Shown: positions 29,201 through 37,565 of the stretch, in pieces
How positions within the stretch are numbered: position 1 is the stretch's first letter
How the letters are laid out: each line of letters begins with the position of its first letter
From: Flavobacteriales bacterium UBA4422
Lineage (GTDB): Bacteria > Bacteroidota > Bacteroidia > Flavobacteriales_G > Salibacteraceae
NCBI GenBank assembly: GCA_002389645.1
Contig: DGQE01000031.1
Location: 204,150-268,149 of the forward strand
Length of the DNA stretch: 64,000 bases
Direction: 5' to 3'
Notes under the pieces: model-generated
The model's database searches: none
Seen by the model: the letters and a program-made list of their open reading frames with translations, nothing else
Told to the model about the DNA's origin: nothing
Translations under genes and position numbers: made by a program

Positions 29201-29739
29201 TACAGGAATGGCATAAAGAAATAAACCACTCTTGGACTTTGTTTCTAGATAGGGATGGCGTTATTAATGCGAAGCTCCCCGGAGATTATGTAAAACATAT
29301 TGATGAGTTTGAGTTTTTACCTGGTGTTCTTGAAGCTTTGGAGAAAGCTGCAACGATTTTTGATGTTATTGTGGTCGTAACTAACCAGCAAGGAATTGGT
29401 AAAAAGATAATGACGGATACACACCTGCTCACGATTCATCAGCATATGATCAAAGAGGTATTTAATAATGGTGGGCGCATTGATAAGATTTACTTCTGTC
29501 CAGATTTAGAAACTGAGAATCCAAGCCACCGAAAGCCTAGAACAGGAATGGCATTTGATGCCCGAGAAGACTTTCCTTCTATTGAGTTTACCAGGTCAGT
29601 CATTGTTGGTGACTCGCCTACTGATATGGAATTTGGTCATCGATTGGGAATGAAGTGTGTTGGAATTGGCCCTGCCGCAAAATCGGAAGAAACATATCCT
29701 TCTTTATTTCACTTTATTGATGTGATAACTTCAAAATAG
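29197..29739 (+). CDS. GmhB-like HAD phosphatase without the full zinc loop
   Basis: This is a HAD-family hydrolase of the HisB-N/GmhB group that removes the 7-phosphate of heptose 1,7-bisphosphate. Visible are the DxD nucleophile pair Asp18 and Asp20 in FLDRDGVIN, motif II VVTNQQGIGKK, and motif IV VGDSPTDMEFG. E. coli GmhB has a zinc loop with C-x-H and C-x-C; here the matching stretch FCPDLETENPSHRKPRTGM keeps only Cys101 and His111. Either the loop has lost zinc or the substrate differs. The 4-base overlap with gmhA supports a heptose role. Confidence 0.85.
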   Translation: MIQEWHKEINHSWTLFLDRDGVINAKLPGDYVKHIDEFEFLPGVLEALEKAATIFDVIVVVTNQQGIGKKIMTDTHLLTIHQHMIKEVFNNGGRIDKIYFCPDLETENPSHRKPRTGMAFDAREDFPSIEFTRSVIVGDSPTDMEFGHRLGMKCVGIGPAAKSEETYPSLFHFIDVITSK

Positions 29740-29767
29740 AAACATCAAAAGCGCGTTTATTTCGATG

Positions 29768-29775
29768 TAATTTTG
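29768..29775 (+). promoter_or_regulatory. Candidate -7 element before the MORN-repeat gene
   Basis: TAATTTTG is a full match to TAnnTTTG, but it ends only 6 bases before the ATG at 29782, so a transcript from it would be leaderless. No TTG is present 17-23 bases upstream. Confidence 0.35.
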
Positions 29776-29781
29776 ATTTTA

Positions 29782-30621
29782 ATGAAAAATCACTTCGCAG
29801 TCTTTATCGCAATATTCCTTTTTTCCATTGCTTCATTTTCGCAAGAGGGAAGTATGAACCAAGTTGATACCATTGGTAAAAAACATGGTTCTTGGACAGT
29901 GAATTATCCAAATAATCCAGACGACCCTGATTCTCCAAAAGATCAACCACGTTATACTGGTCAATTTGAGCATGGTAAACCAGTTGGGGTGTTTTTCTAT
30001 TATTATAAAACAGGGGAGAAAAGCTCCCAAGTAGAACATTTAGAGGGGAAGGGCAGTAATGCTAGCCACGCCATATTTTTTCACAAGAATGGAACTGTAA
30101 TGGGTGAGGGCGATTATCAAAATGGACAAAAGAATGGAGAGTGGAAGTTCTATGATAACAAAGCAATTTTAAGCTCTAAAGAACCGTATACAAATGGTAA
30201 GATTAACGGATTGATGAAAGTATATCATCTAAATGGTAAACTGGCTGCCGAAGTCCCTTATGTTGACGGTTTGAAAAACGGACCTTTCTTAGAGTTTTCT
30301 CCAGGTGGAGATACACTTATCATGGGAACATATGCTGACAACACGTTTGATGGTTCATATAAACAATACTATGATGGAGGTCAATTGTACATGGAAGGAA
30401 AATACCGTGCAGCAGTTAAGGATGGTCTTTGGATGTATTATGCTGAAGACGGAAAGGTGAAAGCACAGCAGGTTTATGAGAAAGGTAAGCTTGTAAAAGA
30501 GAAAATTGAGGAAGGCTTTGAAGTAAAAGAGTTCAAAGAAGATTTAGAAGAAGATGATATTATTGACGAAGACAAAGCTGTTGATGACTTCATGAATGGT
30601 CGTCCAGTAGGAGGAAGATAG
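29782..30621 (+). CDS. Exported MORN-repeat (YwqK-like) protein
   Basis: This 279-residue exported protein has a signal peptide (IFLFSIASFSQ). It is built of about eight MORN-like repeats with the pattern Y-x-NG-x-x-x-G-x-W, for example GDYQNGQKNGEWKFY, EPYTNGKINGLMKVY and GKYRAAVKDGLWMYY. The last 40 residues are highly acidic (FKEDLEEDDIIDEDKAV). Databases often label this fold 'YwqK antitoxin', but no toxin gene is adjacent, so I do not read it as a toxin-antitoxin part. The frame opens at a TTG at 29773, but the ATG at 29782 begins the signal peptide. It follows gmhB by 42 bases. Confidence 0.82.
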   Translation: MKNHFAVFIAIFLFSIASFSQEGSMNQVDTIGKKHGSWTVNYPNNPDDPDSPKDQPRYTGQFEHGKPVGVFFYYYKTGEKSSQVEHLEGKGSNASHAIFFHKNGTVMGEGDYQNGQKNGEWKFYDNKAILSSKEPYTNGKINGLMKVYHLNGKLAAEVPYVDGLKNGPFLEFSPGGDTLIMGTYADNTFDGSYKQYYDGGQLYMEGKYRAAVKDGLWMYYAEDGKVKAQQVYEKGKLVKEKIEEGFEVKEFKEDLEEDDIIDEDKAVDDFMNGRPVGGR

Positions 30622-30636
30622 AACGAGCTCCATCAA

Positions 30637-30660
30637 TGCTGTTTGTGCTGATAAACAGCA
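30637..30660. other. Perfect inverted repeat behind the MORN gene
   Basis: TGCTGTTT at 30637-30644 and AAACAGCA at 30653-30660 form an 8-base-pair perfect stem with an 8-base loop, 15 bases after the MORN-gene stop. There is no T run after it on either strand, so it may be a weak terminator, an mRNA end stabiliser or chance. Confidence 0.45.
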
Positions 30661-30746
30661 AATTAGTGCCCACTTTAAGTTTAATGACTTTGAATTGCGA
30701 ACTTTGCACTCAGATTTGAGTTGTAACAAGAATTTTAGTTGAAGCA

Positions 30747-31895
30747 ATGAGCAAGAAAGGAAGGATTTTGGTAGCAATGAGTGGCGGAATTGACAGTTCT
30801 GTAGCCGCACTGATGCTCCATGAAGAGGGGTATGAAGTAATCGGTGTAACCATGAAAACATGGGATTACGATTCATCAGGTGGCGCAAGAAAAACTACTG
30901 GTTGTTGCAGTCTAGATGACATAAATGATGCTCGGGCCTTAGCAGTAGAAAAAGGATTTCATCACATGATTCTTGATATCAGGGAAGAATTTGGAGGAAA
31001 TATCATTGACAATTTCGTGGAAGAGTATTTGGCTGGAAGAACCCCAAACCCTTGCATTATGTGCAATACGCATATCAAGTGGGATGCTCTATTGAAAAGG
31101 GCAGACCAATTAGATTGTGAGTTTATTGCCACAGGACATTATGCGAACAGAAGGGAAGAAAATGGGAGATACGTCATTTCAAAAGGACTAGATGAAAACA
31201 AAGACCAAAGTTATGTGCTTTGGGGCTTGTCTCAAAAAGCCTTGGCGAGAACACGTTTTCCTTTAGGCAATTTTACAAAGCCAGAAATCAGACAAATGGC
31301 CATTGATCACGGATATGAGTCATTAGCCAAGAAGAATGAAAGCTACGAGATCTGCTTTGTACCAGACAATGACTATCGTGGGTTCTTAAACCGCAAAGTG
31401 GATGGTTTGGAAGAAAAATTGAAAGGCGGTAAGTATGTCGATAAAGATGGAAATGTGCTCGGTGAGCATCGCGGTTATCCATATTATACGATTGGCCAAA
31501 GAAAAGGCTTAGGAATGGCGTTTGGTGAGCCAATGTTCGTCACCAAAATTGATCCATTGACGAACACCGTTCAGCTTGGTCGCGAAGAAGATTTGATGGG
31601 TCACTCGATGTATGTTCGAAATCCAAACATCCAGAAATATGAAAGCATTGAGGATGGTATGGAAGCTGTAACCAAAATTAGATACAATAACGCTGGCGCT
31701 ATGAGTCGTGTTTATAATGATACTGAAGGACGGTTGCGTGTAGAGTTTGATCATAATGTAAGTGCAATTGCTCCTGGGCAAAGCGCTGTCTTTTATGATG
31801 GTGATGATGTCATTGGTGGAGGTTTCATTGCTCGATCAACAGAGATTCCTTTGTCATTTAGCCATAAGATGATGAACCGTGAAAAAGTCACTTAG
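30747..31895 (+). CDS. mnmA: tRNA-specific 2-thiouridylase MnmA
   Basis: MnmA puts sulfur on U34 of tRNA for Lys, Glu and Gln. The 382 residues include the ATP-pyrophosphatase loop SGGIDSS at residues 12-18, the catalytic Cys103 in NPCIMCN and the second cysteine Cys203 in YEICFVPD, which match the E. coli pair. The central region has TGHYA and NKDQSYVLWGL, and the C-terminal beta barrel has YYTIGQRKGLG. The insert after the first strand (SSGGARKTTGCC) is, as I recall, common in Bacteroidota. The ATG at 30747 fits the family. The end overlaps the next gene by 17 bases. Confidence 0.96.
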   Translation: MSKKGRILVAMSGGIDSSVAALMLHEEGYEVIGVTMKTWDYDSSGGARKTTGCCSLDDINDARALAVEKGFHHMILDIREEFGGNIIDNFVEEYLAGRTPNPCIMCNTHIKWDALLKRADQLDCEFIATGHYANRREENGRYVISKGLDENKDQSYVLWGLSQKALARTRFPLGNFTKPEIRQMAIDHGYESLAKKNESYEICFVPDNDYRGFLNRKVDGLEEKLKGGKYVDKDGNVLGEHRGYPYYTIGQRKGLGMAFGEPMFVTKIDPLTNTVQLGREEDLMGHSMYVRNPNIQKYESIEDGMEAVTKIRYNNAGAMSRVYNDTEGRLRVEFDHNVSAIAPGQSAVFYDGDDVIGGGFIARSTEIPLSFSHKMMNREKVT

Positions 31896-32562
31896 AGCCA
31901 TATTATTATTATTGACTGTTTTTGCTACAAGTAGCTGTAAACGTGATGATCAAGTTGATCCTGTTGATTTCGGCTATGATTATATGCCTTTATTGAGAGG
32001 TTCTTGGATTGAATATGATGTTGACTCGATTGTTTATGATGAGTTCAATGCAAGAGTAGATACGTTTTCCTTTATTCAACGCGATGAATGCGTGGAGGCA
32101 TATAAGGACCTTGAAGGAAGAACAACATTTCGTTTTGAACGTTTCAAACGCTATTCAGATACAGCTTCTATGCAGTTTGTGACCACATATACGCGTTTGG
32201 TTCAAGGAGTAAGGGCTGAATTGTTTGAAAATAACGTACGAACGGTTCCCTTAGTTTTTCCACCAAAAGACGGTGAGGATTGGGATGCCAATGCTTTCAA
32301 TGCTTTGGGCTCTCAGGAATATAGCTATGATTATGTTGATCGAACGGATACATTAGGCGGTACACTTTTCGATAATACACTTCGCGTTATTCAGCAGAAC
32401 GATACAGACAACTTTATCATTAAGCAATTTGCAGAAGAGCGCTACACCAGAAATGTAGGTTTGGTTTATAAAAGATGGTTTGACATCGAAACCCAATTCG
32501 GTATTGATTCAGGATTGCAATGGGTACAGACTATTCGAAATTTTAGTTTGATCAATAACTAA
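31879..32562 (+). CDS. Lipoprotein of unknown function
   Basis: This 227-residue lipoprotein starts at a GTG inside the end of mnmA (17-base overlap). The signal MKKSLRAILLLLTVFATSSC ends in a Cys20 lipobox. The mature part is rich in beta strands: LLRGSWIEYDVDSIVYDE, FRFERFKRYSDTAS, GLVYKRWFDIETQ. The family is one I recall only as a conserved hypothetical in Flavobacteriales. No catalytic motif is seen. Only five bases separate it from the convergent oligopeptidase gene. Confidence 0.75.
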   Translation: MKKSLRAILLLLTVFATSSCKRDDQVDPVDFGYDYMPLLRGSWIEYDVDSIVYDEFNARVDTFSFIQRDECVEAYKDLEGRTTFRFERFKRYSDTASMQFVTTYTRLVQGVRAELFENNVRTVPLVFPPKDGEDWDANAFNALGSQEYSYDYVDRTDTLGGTLFDNTLRVIQQNDTDNFIIKQFAEERYTRNVGLVYKRWFDIETQFGIDSGLQWVQTIRNFSLINN

Positions 32563-32567
32563 TTTCT

Positions 32568-34706
32568 CTAACGCTCTAAATCAAGAAGAAAAGCATATTC
32601 CAATGCTATTTCATGATAGATTTCAAAGCGGCCTGAAGCACCGCTATGGCCAAAGTCCATGTTGATGTGAAACAGGATGTCGTTGCTGTCAGTTTTCAGT
32701 TCACGTAATTTCGCCACCCATTTGGCCGGTTCCCAATACTGCACTTGACTGTCGTGTAAACCGGTTGTTACCAGTATACTTGGATAGTTCTTCGCTTCGA
32801 TATTATCGATGGGCGAATAGCTCTTAATGTAGTGGTAATACTCTTCATCTTTTGGATTTCCCCACTCGTCAAATTCGCCCGTAGTTAAAGGAATACTCTC
32901 GTCAAGCATAGTAGTAACAACATCCACAAAAGGCACTGCTGAAATGATTCCGTTCCAAAGATCAGGACGCATATTTACGATTGCTCCCATCAATAATCCA
33001 CCAGCGCTTCCGCCCATTGCATAAAGGTGCTCAGGAGATGTGTAGCCTAATTTGATGAGTTCTTCTGCACAGTCAATGAAATCGTTGAAGGTGTTTTGCT
33101 TGTTGAGCATTTTACCCTCCTCATACCAATCGCGACCCATGGTTTGACTGCCACGGATATGTGCAATACAGAATACGAAACCGCGGTTTAAGAGGCTCAA
33201 ACGGGACGGGCTGAATGATGGATCAATTGTAATTCCGTATGAACCATAGCCATACAGAAGAAGAGGAGTGTTTTTGTCAATGGTGGTGGACTTTTTATAG
33301 ACCAAAGACATCGGAACTTTTACTCCATCTCTAGCGGTGGCCCAAATTCTTTTGGCAACATAATCATCCTTATCAAACCCACCCAGAACCTCTTGTTGCT
33401 TTAGCAACGTTCGTTCTTTCGACTCCATATCGTATTCAAATACCGATGACGGAGTGGTCATGCTTGTATAACTGAATCTTAGCTTATCCGTTTTGAACTC
33501 CGGGTTGATCGAACTTTGAACAGCATAAGCCTCCTCATCAAAACTGATGTAATGATCTTCATTAGTATTCCAATTAATAATTCGAATCGCGCTTTGAGCA
33601 TTTGCTTTTTCAGTGAGCACCAAGTGTTGTTCAAATACATCAAAGTCCTCCAAGAAAACATCCTTTCTGTGTGCAATAACTTCCTTCCAGTTTTCGATGC
33701 CTGTGTTGTTCTCAGATGTTTTCATTAATTTGAAATTGGTGGCGTCATCCTTATTGGTGATGATATAGAACTCATTGTTAAAATGAGAGACTCCGTATTC
33801 CAAATCTCGCTGTCTTGGTTGCAATATTTTCCAATCCCCTTCTGGGTTGTTGGCATCTAAAATTGAATACTCGTCAGACACCGTTGCTCCGCTGTGTATG
33901 TAAAGCCACTTTTTGGATTTGAATTTACTCACGCCAACATTGAATGTTTCATCTTTTTCATGATACACTTCAACGTCTTCAGAAGAGGATGTTCCGATTA
34001 TGTGCTTGAAAACTTTATAAGACCTCAATGTAACCGGATCTTTTACTGTGTAAAAGATTGTTTTATTGTCATTTGCCCAAGTGCATCCACCTGCGGTGCC
34101 TTCAATTCGATCTTCCAAAAACTTACCTGTAGTTAGGTCTTTAAAGCGAATGGTATAAACTCTTCGGCTTAGCGTGTCTTCACTAAAGGCAAGGATCTTG
34201 TTGTTGGTGCTAATGCTGTTTCCAGCTGCTTGATAGTAGCTATAGTCTTTAGCGAGATCATTTACATCAAGAATGATTTGTTCTTCCGCCTTTAGATCAC
34301 CTTTCTTTCGGCAATAGATTGAGTATTCAAATCCTTCCTCGAAGCGAGTGTAATAGTAAAAGCCATCATACAAATAAGGCACAGACTCATCCGTTTGCTT
34401 GATGCGTCCTTTCAGCTCGTTGAAAAGCTCTTCTTGAAGTGCTTCAGTATGCTGAAGTTTAGCCTTTGTATAATCGTTTTCGGCTTCAAGGTGATTGATG
34501 ATTTCAGGATCTTTCCGATCCATATCCCTCATCCAATAGTAATTGTCAATTCGTGTGTCGCCATGGATGGTGATTTCAAATGGTATCTTTTTAGCTATTG
34601 GTGCACTCAAAGCAGTATCTGAATTAGTTGGCTGTTCACTGCAACCAGCATGCATAAAACACGCGGATACGGCAGCTGCCAAGTGTATGTAAATTGAAAT
34701 TTTCAA
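32568..34706 (-). CDS. Oligopeptidase B-type S9 peptidase with lipoprotein signal
   Basis: This is a prolyl-oligopeptidase-family serine peptidase of 712 residues. The N-terminal two thirds form a seven-bladed propeller; the C-terminal part is an alpha/beta hydrolase with Ser567 in GGSAGG, Asp652 in TGLHDSQVQ and His687 in DFGHSG. GGSAGG, and spacings of 85 and 35 residues equal to those of E. coli oligopeptidase B, point to OpB, which cuts after Arg or Lys. Unlike the cytosolic E. coli enzyme it begins with a lipoprotein signal (LAAAVSACFMHAGC, lipidation at Cys22). The start is a TTG at 34706; no ATG gives a full signal. Confidence 0.9.
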   Translation of the reverse strand: MKISIYIHLAAAVSACFMHAGCSEQPTNSDTALSAPIAKKIPFEITIHGDTRIDNYYWMRDMDRKDPEIINHLEAENDYTKAKLQHTEALQEELFNELKGRIKQTDESVPYLYDGFYYYTRFEEGFEYSIYCRKKGDLKAEEQIILDVNDLAKDYSYYQAAGNSISTNNKILAFSEDTLSRRVYTIRFKDLTTGKFLEDRIEGTAGGCTWANDNKTIFYTVKDPVTLRSYKVFKHIIGTSSSEDVEVYHEKDETFNVGVSKFKSKKWLYIHSGATVSDEYSILDANNPEGDWKILQPRQRDLEYGVSHFNNEFYIITNKDDATNFKLMKTSENNTGIENWKEVIAHRKDVFLEDFDVFEQHLVLTEKANAQSAIRIINWNTNEDHYISFDEEAYAVQSSINPEFKTDKLRFSYTSMTTPSSVFEYDMESKERTLLKQQEVLGGFDKDDYVAKRIWATARDGVKVPMSLVYKKSTTIDKNTPLLLYGYGSYGITIDPSFSPSRLSLLNRGFVFCIAHIRGSQTMGRDWYEEGKMLNKQNTFNDFIDCAEELIKLGYTSPEHLYAMGGSAGGLLMGAIVNMRPDLWNGIISAVPFVDVVTTMLDESIPLTTGEFDEWGNPKDEEYYHYIKSYSPIDNIEAKNYPSILVTTGLHDSQVQYWEPAKWVAKLRELKTDSNDILFHINMDFGHSGASGRFEIYHEIALEYAFLLDLER

Positions 34707-34709
34707 GCG

Positions 34710-34717
34710 CGAAGGTA
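34710..34717 (-). promoter_or_regulatory. Near-consensus -7 element before the oligopeptidase gene
   Basis: On the minus strand TACCTTCG matches TAnnTTTG at seven of eight positions. It ends three bases before the TTG start, so its use would need a leaderless transcript or a different start. No -33 TTG is found. Confidence 0.25.
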
Positions 34718-34852
34718 CTTTTAAGAAGGTTAGTTTTTAGTGAATTCTAAGATTTCGATAAGTCGTATCGATTCAAAGATGCTTCTTCTTTTCATTCACC
34801 CATTCTGCAATATTTCGTTTTCTTTGAGTTCAATTAATAAGAAAACAGATTT

Positions 34853-35509
34853 ATGAAGTTTTTTATCGATACAGCTAATATTTCAGACATCAAGGAAGCG
34901 AATGATTTAGGCGTTTTAGATGGAGTTACCACAAACCCGAGTTTGATGGCTAAGGAGGGCATTAAAGGAACGGACAGCATCATGAAGCACTATGTTGATA
35001 TATGCAACATCGTAGATGGCGATGTCAGTGCAGAGGTTATTGCTACTGATTTTGAAGGAATGATTCGAGAAGGAATGATCTTAGCTGAGCTACACGAAAA
35101 TATTGTGGTGAAGATTCCAATGATTAAAGATGGCATCAAAGCATTGAAATATTTTTCTGAACGCGGGATTAGAACCAACTGCACATTGGTGTTTTCTGCA
35201 GGTCAAGCGTTATTAGCTGCAAAAGCAGGAGCTACGTATGTGTCTCCCTTTCTTGGAAGATTGGATGATATCAGTGCAGATGGCTTAGCGCTCATTGAAG
35301 AGATTAGATTAATCTATGACAACTACGGTTTTGAAACACAGATTCTGGCGGCATCCATTCGCCATGCCATGCACATTGTTGATTGCGCCAAAATTGGAGC
35401 CGATGTAGCTACTTGTCCTCTAAAACCCATTCTTCAATTATTGAATCACCCGCTGACGGATAATGGTTTGGCTCAGTTTTTAGCCGATTATCAAAAGGGA
35501 AATTCATAA
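34853..35509 (+). CDS. Transaldolase/fructose-6-phosphate aldolase-like protein
   Basis: This is a short (218-residue) class I aldolase of the MipB/TalC type. The Schiff-base lysine is Lys87 in VVKIPM. Other family parts are MKFFIDTANISDI, DGVTTNPSLMAKEG, TNCTLVFSAGQALLAAKAGA and SPFLGRLDD. Proteins of this type act either as transaldolase in the pentose phosphate pathway or as fructose-6-phosphate aldolase. I favour transaldolase because this short type serves as the sole transaldolase in many Bacteroidota, but the sequence alone does not decide. Transaldolase would supply or drain sedoheptulose 7-phosphate, the GmhA substrate. It stands alone with 146 bases in front and 67 behind. Confidence 0.9.
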   Translation: MKFFIDTANISDIKEANDLGVLDGVTTNPSLMAKEGIKGTDSIMKHYVDICNIVDGDVSAEVIATDFEGMIREGMILAELHENIVVKIPMIKDGIKALKYFSERGIRTNCTLVFSAGQALLAAKAGATYVSPFLGRLDDISADGLALIEEIRLIYDNYGFETQILAASIRHAMHIVDCAKIGADVATCPLKPILQLLNHPLTDNGLAQFLADYQKGNS

Positions 35510-35576
35510 TTCAAATTCTATCTTGAAAACAATTCTTTCGTCTAAGCTTTATATTTAGACACAAATCTTCTTGCTT

Positions 35577-37490
35577 ATGAAACACTTGCTTTTTTTGATA
35601 TTGATCTTTCCTCTTGTACTCGCAGCCCAACCTACTGTGCAAACAGTAAACATGGAAATTCCAAAAGGCTGGACAGTCAATCCAAAAACGTTTAAGGAAG
35701 ATTACAGCGTTTCTTTGAAACGAGCTGAGGCTCTAATGCCGAGTGGTGAGAATGCCAAAATGCATATGCATAGGTTGAAGCAGCAATTGGAGAAGGATTA
35801 TCCCAAGCAGTATGGAAAGGCTTCTGCGCGCGGTGGTCGAGACACTTCAGATACATTGACACATGTTTCATCTTTTCCAAGTAGCTTTTGGTTCAACCAG
35901 AATCCATTGTCAGGAGGAACACCAAACGACAATGCCATGGCCATTGCAGATAATGGTAACCTCATTGCCTCGTGGAATTCTCAAATTTGGGGTTATGATG
36001 TTGTTGCTGACACTTATCTGTTCGCTTCAATTTCCAAACACCCAAGTTTTTCTCAATTTCTAAATATTTATTCGGATTCAAGTTTTTCACTCTACTTCCC
36101 TTTTGACCCCAAATTGTTGTATCATCCAACCTATGATCGGTTTATTCTGGTTTTCCTTTCAGCGGATGGAGCAGGGCAAGGGCGCGATCCTGAAACAAGT
36201 GAAACAGTAATTTTCTTTTCATCTACTAACGACCCTAAGGATGAGTGGAGTGCTTACCGTATTCCTGGAGATCCACTTACGTATTCATCTTGGGCCGATT
36301 ACCCGCAATTGGCAATGAATGAACATAGCGTTTATCTCACCTTAAATCAATTGTATCCGGATTCGGGCTGGGTAGAAGGATTTGCAGAAACGGTATTGTG
36401 GCAAATGGATTTGGAAGATGGGTTTAACGGTGCAGCCAATTTAGGCACTAAGTTTTGGACGGGTTTTGAATACGAAGGATCAAAATTGAGGTATTTGCGT
36501 CCAGTGAAAACCGCGTGGGGACCAGAATCAGATACGATGTTCTTTGTAGCTAATAGACCTTTTGTTACTTCCAACGATTCATTCTTTTTAATTCGCACAG
36601 TTGGTGATGTAAATTCTGTTTCGTCTCAGGTTGATGTAAAATTAGCCATGACGGATGTTCCGTATTGGCACCCACCTTATGCCAAGCAAGCCGCAGGTCA
36701 AGAGTTTTGGACCAACGATGCGCGTTGCCTTGGTGCGGTACGAATGGGGAAAGAAATACAATTCACTGGAAATACCTTGAATCCAGATAATGGCTTTGCT
36801 GCCATTTATCACGGTATTATTGATGATTATGACAATCCATCGGTTACGGGAAATATCATTTCAGATGCGGAACGCGAGTTTGGATTTCCAAATATTGACT
36901 TTATAGGAAATGTTGAAGGCGATAAGGATGTGGCGCTCTTTTTTAATCATACAGGAATCAACACAAACGCGGGAAACTCAGCCGTCTTATTTAACAGCGA
37001 TCGCGAATATGGCCCAGTGCAATGGATTAAAGAAGGAGAAACGTATGTGAATGCAATGAACTCCGCCCAAGAGCGCTGGGGCGACTATACTGCCATTCAA
37101 AGAAAGTTCAACGATCCGGGTAAGTTTTGGGTTTCTGGATATTGGGGATATGGAAGCAATCGCCCTGGCTCTTGGATTGCAGAATTGGCTCATCCCGATT
37201 ATCAGCCCGTGGGCATCGCTGAAAAGGTGAAAACCGAAAAAACGCATGTGTTCCCCAATCCAGCCATGGAGTTTGTGAGTTTTGAATTTGAAGTTTCTGA
37301 GCAAACTGATGTAAATTTTGAAATTCGTGATCTAAATGGCAGAAAGGTAGCCGACTTGGGCAGAGATCAGCTGAGCACCGGGTCGCATGTTTTGAGTTTT
37401 GATCTTTCTCCGCTATCTGCTGGAGTTTATATAGTTCAAGCCAAATCGCAGAATGAGGTTATTTTCCAAGAGAAAGTGGTGAAACAATAG
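35577..37490 (+). CDS. Secreted protein with T9SS type A sorting domain
   Basis: This 637-residue secreted protein has a signal peptide (LLFLILIFPLVLA) and a C-terminal T9SS type A sorting domain in the last 80 residues: VFPNPAMEFVSFEF, DLNGRKVADLG and SAGVYIVQAKS. The middle part has PKGWTVNPKTF near the start and repeated Trp/Tyr-rich strands (WADYPQLAMNEHSVYLTLNQ, AQERWGDYTAIQRKF) that look like a beta-propeller. I do not recognise a catalytic motif. The frame opens at a TTG at 35571, but the ATG at 35577 gives the signal peptide start MKHLLF. A near-match -7 (TATATTTA, 35550-35557) lies 19 bases upstream. Confidence 0.85.
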   Translation: MKHLLFLILIFPLVLAAQPTVQTVNMEIPKGWTVNPKTFKEDYSVSLKRAEALMPSGENAKMHMHRLKQQLEKDYPKQYGKASARGGRDTSDTLTHVSSFPSSFWFNQNPLSGGTPNDNAMAIADNGNLIASWNSQIWGYDVVADTYLFASISKHPSFSQFLNIYSDSSFSLYFPFDPKLLYHPTYDRFILVFLSADGAGQGRDPETSETVIFFSSTNDPKDEWSAYRIPGDPLTYSSWADYPQLAMNEHSVYLTLNQLYPDSGWVEGFAETVLWQMDLEDGFNGAANLGTKFWTGFEYEGSKLRYLRPVKTAWGPESDTMFFVANRPFVTSNDSFFLIRTVGDVNSVSSQVDVKLAMTDVPYWHPPYAKQAAGQEFWTNDARCLGAVRMGKEIQFTGNTLNPDNGFAAIYHGIIDDYDNPSVTGNIISDAEREFGFPNIDFIGNVEGDKDVALFFNHTGINTNAGNSAVLFNSDREYGPVQWIKEGETYVNAMNSAQERWGDYTAIQRKFNDPGKFWVSGYWGYGSNRPGSWIAELAHPDYQPVGIAEKVKTEKTHVFPNPAMEFVSFEFEVSEQTDVNFEIRDLNGRKVADLGRDQLSTGSHVLSFDLSPLSAGVYIVQAKSQNEVIFQEKVVKQ

Positions 37491-37529
37491 TGATCGAACT
37501 GACCTTCTGATTAATTTGAAACTTCCTCG

Positions 37530-37557
37530 TTGTGGCTCAGGTGGAAATGTACCTTTG
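37530..37557 (+). promoter_or_regulatory. Candidate promoter of the ABC-F gene
   Basis: TTG at 37530-37532 and TACCTTTG at 37550-37557 are separated by 17 bases, within the 17-23 range of the Bacteroidota consensus. It ends 8 bases before the TTG start at 37566 and lies inside the longer open frame, which supports the shorter protein. Confidence 0.55.
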
Positions 37558-37565
37558 CGGCCGTT

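Noticed and set aside
29782..30621. Toxin-antitoxin system based on the YwqK label
   Set aside because: The protein is exported and MORN-repeat based, and no toxin-like gene is adjacent; the label comes from database naming.
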